DNA of 5,153 bases from an uncultured Bacteroidota bacterium. Its GTDB lineage: Bacteria > Bacteroidota > Bacteroidia > NS11-12g > UBA9320. Positions within the stretch are counted from its first letter, which is position 1. Every line of letters begins with the position of its first letter. Positions 1 through 4,908 of the stretch are shown piece by piece. The translations under genes were made by a program, and so were the position numbers. The stretch is taken from the NCBI GenBank assembly GCA_913056425.1, contig CAJXLR010000157.1, positions 1 through 5,153 of the forward strand. Direction: 5' to 3'. The notes under the pieces are model-generated. The model was not told the DNA's origin and did no database searches. It worked only from the letters and a program-made list of their open reading frames with translations.

Positions 1-328
<328 letters not shown>

Positions 329-368
329 ATTTTTTTATAATTTATTTACTTTCAATCCATGTCAATTT

Positions 369-390
369 TTACATCTATTCGTAGATGTAA
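369..390 (+). other. UUCG-capped hairpin in the 23S-5S spacer
   Basis: TTACATCTA (369-377) and TAGATGTAA (382-390) form a perfect 9-bp stem closed by the tetraloop TTCG. It lies about 40 bases past the end of 23S and 50 bases before 5S, inside the rRNA transcript. There is no T-tract behind it, so it is not a terminator. A plausible role is an RNase processing or folding element that separates the two rRNAs. The structure is read directly; the role is inference. Confidence 0.6.
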
Positions 391-413
391 TCACTACGAA
401 CTTTACGATATAG

Positions 414-428
414 ACCGTCTAAGACGGT
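414..428 (+). other. Small hairpin just upstream of 5S rRNA
   Basis: ACCGTC (414-419) and GACGGT (423-428) form a 6-bp stem with loop TAA. The 3' arm overlaps ACGGTGA (424-430), which could instead pair with TCGCCGT (540-546) at the 3' end of 5S. The hairpin may therefore keep that spacer sequence from competing with the true 5S helix I. The pairing is seen; the role is inferred. Confidence 0.4.
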
Positions 429-436
429 GAAGACTT

Positions 437-547
437 TAGGGTGACTATATCGAGGGTGTACACCTCTTCCCATTTCGAACAGAGAAGTTAAGCCCCTCAG
501 AGCCGATGATACTTGGGTAAAACCTGGGAAAGTAGGACGTCGCCGTT
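437..547 (+). rRNA. rrf: 5S ribosomal RNA
   Basis: This is the small RNA of the large ribosomal subunit. Helix I is formed by GGTGAC (440-445) with GTCGCC (539-544), six pairs including one G-U. The conserved core with CACCTCTTCCCAT (461-473) and CGAACAGAGAAGTTAAGCCC (476-495) is diagnostic of 5S and close to other Bacteroidetes copies. The 3' part contains the usual helix IV/V pattern up to AGTAGGACGTCGCC (531-544). The ends are set a few bases outside helix I, because mature termini are not visible from sequence alone. The gene lies about 108 bases after 23S and is followed within ten bases by the operon terminator. The opposite strand can be translated across this gene, but that reading frame is an artefact. 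Confidence 0.95.
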
Positions 548-553
548 TTATTG

Positions 554-584
554 AAGCCCCTGCACATGTGCAGGGGCTTTTTTT
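554..584 (+). terminator. Intrinsic terminator of the rRNA operon
   Basis: AAGCCCCTGCAC and GTGCAGGGGCTT form a GC-rich, uninterrupted palindrome at 554-579. It folds as a stem of about 11 bp with a tiny loop, and a run of seven T begins at 578. It starts about seven bases after 5S and so ends the rRNA transcript. The uvrC promoter begins ten bases later, so this element also insulates uvrC from rRNA transcription. Confidence 0.93.
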
Positions 585-593
585 ATGCCCCAA

Positions 594-624
594 TTTGTAC
601 ACAACCCTTCCTGCACTACCTTTG
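594..624 (+). promoter_or_regulatory. Bacteroidetes-type promoter of uvrC
   Basis: TTTG (594-597) is a -33 element. It is followed after 19 bases by TACCTTTG (617-624), an exact match to the -7 consensus TAnnTTTG. The spacing agrees with the 19-21 bases described for Bacteroides promoters recognised by the primary sigma factor. Transcription should begin a few bases after 624, and the uvrC ATG is at 638, so the leader would be about ten bases or fewer. Confidence 0.75.
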
Positions 625-637
625 TTATCAGTGGTAT

Positions 638-2428
638 ATGGAAATTAAATCCTACATAAAAGACCTGCCATCCAACCCGGGTATCTATAAGTATTTCGAC
701 AACCGAGATAAAATCATTTATGTAGGCAAAGCCAAGAATCTTAAGAAGCGGGTTACTTCATATTTTACCAAAAACCACGATAACAACAAGACCAAGGTGC
801 TCGTCTCTAAAATCAAACGCGTAGAGTATACCATTGTCGAAAATGAGGCGGAAGCGCTCCTGCTGGAAAACAACCTCATCAAAGAGCACCAGCCCAGATA
901 TAACATCCTGCTAAAAGACGACAAGTCCTTTCCACTAATCAAAATAGCGAAAGAACGCTTTCCTCGAGTCTTTGCCATGCGCAACCCAACGTATGACGGC
1001 TCGGAATACTACGGTCCATACACATCGGTACGTGCCATGCACATCGTTCTGGATCTTATAAAATCGATCTACCCTTTACGAAACTGCAACTATAACCTGT
1101 CTGAAGCCAACATCAAAGCTGGTAAGTTTAAACCTTGTCTTGAATACCAACTTGGAAACTGTAAAGCGCCTTGCGTTGGATATGAGAGTGAAGAAGAATA
1201 CATGGATTCCATCGCCAATATCCGAAGAATCTTGAAAGGAAACATCGCGGAAGTGAAGAACCATCTAAAAGCCGGAATGGAGACTGCCGCGGAAGAACTC
1301 AATTTTGAGGAAGCACAAAAATTCAAGGTCAAGTTGGAAATGCTGGAGAAGTTCCGCTCAAAATCTACCGTGGTAAATCACAAGATTTCAAACGTAGATG
1401 TTTTCTCTTGCCTCATAGACGACAAACGCGCCTTTGTGAACTACCTCATGGTGATGAATGGAATGGTTGTGCGCACGAAGTCGGTAGAATACAAACTCAA
1501 GTTGGAAGAGTCTGTGGAAGACGTTTTGGCCGTAGCCATACCACAACTACGTGCGTTATTTGATAGTGAATCGAAGGAATTAATTCTTCCCATAGAAATT
1601 GAATTGAAAGAAGGCCTTACGGCTACAGTTCCCCAACGGGGTGATAAAAAGAAGCTCCTGGAACTGTCTATTCGAAATGCACTCTTCTACAAAAAACAAA
1701 AACTGGATCAGTACGAAAAACTGAATCCGGGATCGCGGGTGGATCGACTCATGGAAGTAATGAAGTCGGATCTACGTCTTACCGAGAAACCCAGACATAT
1801 TGAGTGTTTTGACAACTCCAACTTACAAGGAACGAATCCAGTCTCAGCCTGCGTGGTTTTTAAAGATGCCAAACCGAGTAAGAAAGACTATCGCCATTTC
1901 AATATCAAAACGGTCGAAGGCCCGGATGATTTTGCCTCGATGGAAGAAGCCGTTTTTAGAAGATACCTTCGTCTCGTTGATGAAAATGAACCCCTTCCAC
2001 AACTCGTAGTTATTGATGGAGGAAAAGGACAGTTGAGTTCTGCAATGAAGGCCATCGATGAACTAGGGTTAAGGAATAAGATCGCAGTTGTAGGTATCGC
2101 GAAAAAACTGGAAGAGATCTTCTTTCCGGAGGACCCTGTGCCACTCTACATCGATAAGCGATCTGAGAGTTTGAAGGTTGTTCAACACCTGCGAAATGAG
2201 GCGCACCGATTTGGTATCACACACCACAGAAACAAACGAAGTAAAGGTGCTCTAGTCTCAGAGCTAACACAGATCAAAGGTATTGGCGAGAAGACATACG
2301 AAGAGTTGATCCGAAACTTCAAATCCTTCAAGCGGGTTAAGAATGCATCACTGGAAGAGTTGACGGAAGTTGTTGGAGCTGCAAAGGCAAAGGTGATCCG
2401 CAATTATTTAGATGCTAATCCAGAATAA
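638..2428 (+). CDS. uvrC: UvrABC system protein C (excinuclease subunit)
   Basis: UvrC makes both incisions around a DNA lesion in nucleotide excision repair, after UvrA and UvrB have located it. The 596-residue product is normal in length (E. coli UvrC is 610). The GIY-YIG nuclease domain, which makes the 3' cut, is at about 10-90, with GIY at 15-17, YVG at 28-30, R38 and a probable catalytic E77 in ALLLENNLIK. Four cysteines at 150, 167, 175 and 179 match the conserved cluster of the family (KPCLEYQLGNCKAPC). The UVR motif for UvrB contact is at about 207-239. The RNase H-like domain for the 5' cut carries D392 (FDNSN), D460 (VIDGGKGQ) and H523 (EAHRFG). Tandem helix-hairpin-helix motifs close the protein from about 545. 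The frame is open back to 551, but that would run through the rRNA terminator. ATG 638, just behind the promoter, gives the expected N-terminus. No Shine-Dalgarno sequence is visible. All key residues are present, so the enzyme should be active. Confidence 0.97.
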   Translation: MEIKSYIKDLPSNPGIYKYFDNRDKIIYVGKAKNLKKRVTSYFTKNHDNNKTKVLVSKIKRVEYTIVENEAEALLLENNLIKEHQPRYNILLKDDKSFPLIKIAKERFPRVFAMRNPTYDGSEYYGPYTSVRAMHIVLDLIKSIYPLRNCNYNLSEANIKAGKFKPCLEYQLGNCKAPCVGYESEEEYMDSIANIRRILKGNIAEVKNHLKAGMETAAEELNFEEAQKFKVKLEMLEKFRSKSTVVNHKISNVDVFSCLIDDKRAFVNYLMVMNGMVVRTKSVEYKLKLEESVEDVLAVAIPQLRALFDSESKELILPIEIELKEGLTATVPQRGDKKKLLELSIRNALFYKKQKLDQYEKLNPGSRVDRLMEVMKSDLRLTEKPRHIECFDNSNLQGTNPVSACVVFKDAKPSKKDYRHFNIKTVEGPDDFASMEEAVFRRYLRLVDENEPLPQLVVIDGGKGQLSSAMKAIDELGLRNKIAVVGIAKKLEEIFFPEDPVPLYIDKRSESLKVVQHLRNEAHRFGITHHRNKRSKGALVSELTQIKGIGEKTYEELIRNFKSFKRVKNASLEELTEVVGAAKAKVIRNYLDANPE

Positions 2429-3485
2429 AATTGCGATAGCGCTCTTGCTGATTCAGCGCTGAATAAGGTTCGCGTGCCCTCATCGATTCTACTTTTACTT
2501 CTCTATCAGCTACAAACCGATTGAATTGTGACCCAAATTCTTCGATAGAATAATAAAAGCTTGCCGCCTGCATTTCCTCTATATCAGCATACGCTTCGTG
2601 CAACAAAAGAGGCACTTTGTAGGCATACGATAAATTTGTTGCTCCAGATATCTGATTGGTAAAGTATTGTTCTGCACTTGGTGTGTCAGGGTGAACCAAG
2701 GGGAGTATAAAAGAAGCTGACCCAAGGCAGTGATCAAAGGTTTTATGATCTACAAAGTCATCGAAGAAGGTTACCGTGTTGGTTAACCCGTTTTTCGCGA
2801 GCTCTCCCTTAAAGGATTGAACCGTTTCATTCTCGGGATCAGACTTTCCCAGAAAGACGAACGAATATCCATCATCCCCTATCTGCTTTATCAAACTCAA
2901 ACTACCTATTAGGTCTTTTCGTCGTTCTTCAACTCCTCCGGTTATGACAATTGTCTTTTCTGTTTCCAGTGGTTGCATTCGGGGAAAATCCAATGGATAG
3001 AAATAGTCCATTTTCAAGCCGCGTTGCTTTCCCGCCTTCTGTAAAAGATCCTTGCTTAAGAATAGATAATTTTTAATCGTTTTGCTGATCCACTTTTGGG
3101 TAAAACTCTCTGTGAATTTTCGAACTGTATGAATGATTCCATAGCACTTGATACGTGAAAAACGAAGTTTAAAGGCAAGGTTTCGAACGATGGTTCCCTG
3201 TGCTGTATTAAAGACAACTTTTTCAGGGCGAAGTACTTTTAGCATCCGATAGATGTGGTCTGCTATCATTCGGTTTGATCCCATATCCTTCAACACCACA
3301 CGTGTGTCATCTGCCTGATCAGCGAGATAGGCACTGCGCCCTGCTACTTGTTCATCTAACACCAAAATACCCTCCTTGCTGGCCGCTTTCAATGCACGGA
3401 TCTGCGTGAGCAAACACTCTTCATGAGAGCCTCCTACTTCAACCAATCCAACTCGGTCCTTCTGTATTTTCTTTGATTTCAACAA
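2415..3485 (-). CDS. Putative GT-B-fold glycosyltransferase-like protein
   Basis: The 356-residue protein has no signal peptide or clear membrane segment and is probably cytoplasmic. It reads as two Rossmann-like halves. The N-terminal half starts with a strand and glycine turn (VGLVEVGGSHEE, 12-23), with further strands at 39-43, 89-93 (KVVFN) and 113-118. The second half begins at about 177 (KTIVITGGVEERRKDL, 177-192), followed by YSFVFLGK (207-214), a FFDDFVDHKTFD stretch (240-251) and SGATNLSYAYKVPLLLHEAY (280-299). That order resembles the nucleotide-sugar-binding half of GT4-like glycosyltransferases, but the classical EX7E motif is not clear. Sugar donor and acceptor cannot be named. 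No ATG occurs before codon 68, and a TAG at 3501-3503 limits the frame upstream. The start is therefore probably one of two adjacent TTG codons (3485 or 3482); a third TTG at 3446 would cut strand one. The stop overlaps the end of convergent uvrC by 14 bp. No exact promoter was found on this strand. It could also be a related non-catalytic protein. Confidence 0.55.
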   Translation of the reverse strand: MLKSKKIQKDRVGLVEVGGSHEECLLTQIRALKAASKEGILVLDEQVAGRSAYLADQADDTRVVLKDMGSNRMIADHIYRMLKVLRPEKVVFNTAQGTIVRNLAFKLRFSRIKCYGIIHTVRKFTESFTQKWISKTIKNYLFLSKDLLQKAGKQRGLKMDYFYPLDFPRMQPLETEKTIVITGGVEERRKDLIGSLSLIKQIGDDGYSFVFLGKSDPENETVQSFKGELAKNGLTNTVTFFDDFVDHKTFDHCLGSASFILPLVHPDTPSAEQYFTNQISGATNLSYAYKVPLLLHEAYADIEEMQAASFYYSIEEFGSQFNRFVADREVKVESMRAREPYSALNQQERYRNFILD

Positions 3486-3537
3486 TGTGCTTTTGGAAAG
3501 CTATTTGCGTTACAAAGAAACGAAAAAGCCATCACCC

Positions 3538-3545
3538 TAATTTTG
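3538..3545 (+). promoter_or_regulatory. -7 promoter element of the amidase gene
   Basis: TAATTTTG matches the Bacteroidetes -7 consensus TAnnTTTG exactly and lies in the 64-bp divergent gap between the glycosyltransferase-like gene and the amidase. No TTTG occurs at the usual 19-21 base distance upstream; the nearest (3504-3507) is 30 bases away. The element ends four bases before the ATG at 3550, so transcription would start at or very near the start codon. Confidence 0.5.
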
Positions 3546-3549
3546 TAAT

Positions 3550-4461
3550 ATGCGAAGAATGCTCTTCATATTTTTCCTCGTCCCGTTTTTGAGCTTGGCT
3601 CAAGGGAGGCAGATCACCCTTGTGATCGACCCTGGGCATGGTGGAAATGATCCGGGACACCTGTCCGAAGATCGTAACCATTTACCTGAAAAGGATCTCA
3701 ATTTGAAGATCGCTAAATATCTCGGAAACTACATAGAGCGATACATGCAAAATGTTAAAGTGATCTATACCCGCACAACTGATACTTATCCCTCGTTAGA
3801 CGAGCGTGTTGCTGTTGCAAATAAAAACAATGCCGACTACTTTTTATCCATTCATTGTAATGGGAATGATCGGCAGGGTGCGCGTGGTACCGAATCCCAC
3901 GTGCATGCCATGAGCCTTGAAAAGTCAGTACAACTCGCACGAAACATAGAAGAACAATTCAGTAAGCGTGCGGGTAGAAAATCAAGAGGAGTAAAAGACG
4001 AACGCGACCTGCAACACTCTTTGCAAGTACTCAAATACACGAATATGCCAAGTGTTCTCGTAGAATGCGGGTTTGTTACTAATCGTCGTGAAGCAGAATT
4101 TTTAAACTCAACCTACGGTCAAGAGATCATTGCATCTGCGATCTTCCGTGCATTTCGTGGTACATTAGAATCAAACTATCCTGATATTGCGTTCCGAAGA
4201 ACTACGTCATCAGCAAACAGTTCGGCTTCAACATCTAGTGCGTTTGGAATTCAGATCGCCTCGTCAAAAGCTCCTATCGCAACAGACGATAGTTATTTCA
4301 AAAAGGCGAAGCTAACGATCGAGCGCAAGGAACTCAACACAAAGAGTCCGTATAAATACATTTACATCGCCGGACGATTTGCGAGTAAAGCGGAGGCAAA
4401 TGAAGCGCTCTCACAAATCCGTAAACGCGGGTTTAAAGACGCTTTTGTTGTTGCTTTATAG
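3550..4461 (+). CDS. N-acetylmuramoyl-L-alanine amidase with C-terminal SPOR-like domain
   Basis: This is a zinc-dependent cell-wall hydrolase of the Amidase_3 (AmiA/B/C-like) family, which cuts the bond between N-acetylmuramic acid and L-alanine of the stem peptide. The first 17-19 residues form a signal peptide (RRM, then a hydrophobic run ending SLAQG), so it is exported to the periplasm. The catalytic domain spans about 21-205. H30 (IDPGHGG), E47 (EKDLNL) and H102 (SIHCNG) are the expected zinc ligands and E172 (VLVECGF) the catalytic glutamate, so activity is expected. A Ser/Thr-rich linker (about 217-231) leads to residues 232-303. Their pattern (FGIQIASS, YKYIYIAGRF, then an alpha segment ending GFKDAFVVAL) fits a SPOR domain. 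SPOR domains bind glycan strands stripped of peptides, typically at division septa, so the enzyme probably acts in cell separation. ATG 3550 is chosen; ATG 3559 (Met4) would also leave a signal peptide. No terminator was found behind it. Confidence 0.93.
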   Translation: MRRMLFIFFLVPFLSLAQGRQITLVIDPGHGGNDPGHLSEDRNHLPEKDLNLKIAKYLGNYIERYMQNVKVIYTRTTDTYPSLDERVAVANKNNADYFLSIHCNGNDRQGARGTESHVHAMSLEKSVQLARNIEEQFSKRAGRKSRGVKDERDLQHSLQVLKYTNMPSVLVECGFVTNRREAEFLNSTYGQEIIASAIFRAFRGTLESNYPDIAFRRTTSSANSSASTSSAFGIQIASSKAPIATDDSYFKKAKLTIERKELNTKSPYKYIYIAGRFASKAEANEALSQIRKRGFKDAFVVAL

Positions 4462-4487
4462 CTCCCGAAATTTTTTCAGGGTCATTT

Positions 4488-4517
4488 ATTGTTGTTAAAA
4501 ATCTTTATTTATATTTG
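4488..4517 (+). promoter_or_regulatory. Promoter of tRNA-Asn
   Basis: TATATTTG (4510-4517) is an exact TAnnTTTG -7 element. ATTG (4488-4491) lies 18 bases upstream as a probable -33 element, with an AT-rich spacer between them. The arrangement resembles strong stable-RNA promoters of Bacteroidetes. The transcript would start near 4521-4525, about 40 bases before the mature tRNA. Confidence 0.72.
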
Positions 4518-4522
4518 CACTC

Positions 4523-4537
4523 GCCTTCAGCGAAGGC
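4523..4537 (+). repeat. Palindromic hairpin in the tRNA leader
   Basis: GCCTTC (4523-4528) and GAAGGC (4532-4537) form a perfect 6-bp stem with loop AGC. It falls at the expected 5' end of the tRNA precursor. It may protect or mark the leader before RNase P removes it, or it may be one copy of a short dispersed palindrome. Only the structure is directly visible. Confidence 0.45.
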
Positions 4538-4563
4538 AGAGCGCACCGAGAAGGTTGTGAAAC

Positions 4564-4637
4564 GCTTCTTTAGCTCAGTTGGTTAGAGCATCTGACTGTT
4601 AATCAGAGGGTCCCTGGTTCGAGCCCAGGAAGGAGCG
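4564..4637 (+). tRNA. tRNA-Asn (anticodon GTT)
   Basis: The cloverleaf is complete. The acceptor stem is GCTTCTT (4564-4570) with AAGGAGC (4630-4636), seven pairs including one G-U. The D stem is GCTC/GAGC. The anticodon stem is TCTGA/TCAGA with loop CTGTTAA, which places the anticodon GTT at 4598-4600 (asparagine, codons AAC and AAT). The T arm is CCTGG, TTCGAGC, CCAGG. The discriminator base is G (4637), as expected for tRNA-Asn. The 3' CCA is not encoded (the DNA continues CTA) and must be added by the CCA-adding enzyme. The gene is 74 bases long and forms a separate unit with its own promoter and terminator. Confidence 0.97.
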
Positions 4638-4662
4638 CTAGATTTACTTTCGGTAAACATCG

Positions 4663-4697
4663 AAAGCCCTTGTTTCCCCAGAAACAGGGGCTTTTTG
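4663..4697 (+). terminator. Intrinsic terminator after tRNA-Asn
   Basis: AAAGCCCTTGTTTC (4663-4676) pairs with GAAACAGGGGCTTT (4681-4694), one T-G wobble included. This gives a 14-bp stem with loop CCCA and a run of five T at 4692-4696. It is 26 bases beyond the tRNA. A lesser hairpin, TTTAC/GTAAA (4643-4657), lies between. The amidase gene upstream has no terminator of its own, so this site may end that message too. Confidence 0.9.
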
Positions 4698-4748
4698 TTT
4701 TTAAGAACTTTCGTTAAACACCGCTATTCGACGGTTGAAGTTCCTTTC

Positions 4749-4785
4749 GTTTTTCAGCAAACTAAAATAGTTTTTCAGCAAAAAC
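4749..4785 (+). repeat. 13-bp direct repeat with interleaved palindromes
   Basis: GTTTTTCAGCAAA occurs twice, at 4749-4761 and 4770-4782, with a period of 21 bp, or two turns of the DNA helix. Two inverted repeats are interwoven. AAACTA/TAGTTT (4759-4773, loop AAA) joins the copies. GTTTTT/AAAAAC (4770-4785, loop CAGC) sits on the second copy. The same-face spacing is what one expects of a paired protein-binding site. The array lies 8 bp before the small ORF at 4793 and about 125 bp before the DUF1501 gene. A role as operator is inference. Confidence 0.5.
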
Positions 4786-4792
4786 GGAAATC

Positions 4793-4900
4793 ATGAAAAA
4801 AATTCAGGGATTTGAAAGGCAAAGAATCACAGATAAACCAAAACTTCAAGATCTAGCATTAGCCTTATTTAATATGAAGGAATTTATTTACTTAAGATAA
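4793..4900 (+). pseudogene. 35-codon remnant of a DUF1549/DUF1553-type gene (C-terminal tail)
   Basis: An open frame of 35 codons runs from ATG 4793 to TAA 4898-4900. Its end, LQDLALALFNMKEFIYLR, resembles the extreme C-terminus of DUF1553 proteins, which commonly finish with a pattern like LxDLxWALLNSKEFLFN. These are large proteins of unknown function, often with DUF1549 and a cytochrome-like domain, and their genes usually lie just upstream of a DUF1501 gene. That is the case here: the DUF1501 frame begins eight bases after this stop. The rest of the expected several-hundred-residue protein is absent. An in-frame stop occurs at 4763-4765, and the next 180 bases upstream hold the tRNA terminator and a repeat. 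The first part (MKKIQGFERQRITD) is not recognised. The likeliest reading is a relic left by a deletion. A genuine small protein cannot be excluded; family similarity was judged by eye. Confidence 0.5.
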
Positions 4901-4908
4901 AAATTAAC

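Noticed and set aside
375..602. A 75-codon minus-strand reading frame
   Set aside because: It runs antisense through the 5S rRNA and the rRNA terminator; its sequence is explained fully by those RNA elements.
551..637. A 29-residue N-terminal extension of UvrC
   Set aside because: It would start inside the rRNA terminator and run through the uvrC promoter; UvrC proteins normally begin close to the MEIKSYIKDLP-type start found at 638.
718..1332. Minus-strand frames inside uvrC
   Set aside because: They are antisense to conserved UvrC domains, have no recognisable motifs and no promoter elements; they are shadows of the real gene.
1800..2009. A 69-codon plus-strand frame in another phase within uvrC
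   Set aside because: It lies over the RNase H-like catalytic domain of UvrC, whose own frame is intact with D392 and D460, so this is a chance frame and not a frameshift product.
3513..3520. A minus-strand -7 element (TTTCTTTG) for the glycosyltransferase-like gene
   Set aside because: It misses the conserved A at position two and has no TTTG partner at the right distance; support is too weak.
3503..3545. A full -33/-7 promoter pair for the amidase using TTTG at 3504-3507
   Set aside because: The distance to the -7 element is 30 bases, well beyond the usual 19-21, so only the -7 element is annotated.
3755..4040. Minus-strand frames inside the amidase gene
   Set aside because: They overlap the catalytic domain with all its key residues in the plus frame and show no family resemblance.
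4463..4481. Possible terminator after the amidase
   Set aside because: CCCGAAA and TTTC-A-GGG could pair around TTT with a bulge, but the stem is short and weak and no T-tract follows.
4638..4792. A tRNA-linked integration site (attachment site repeat)
   Set aside because: No copy of the tRNA 3' end is found again in the downstream part of the window, and no integrase is present.
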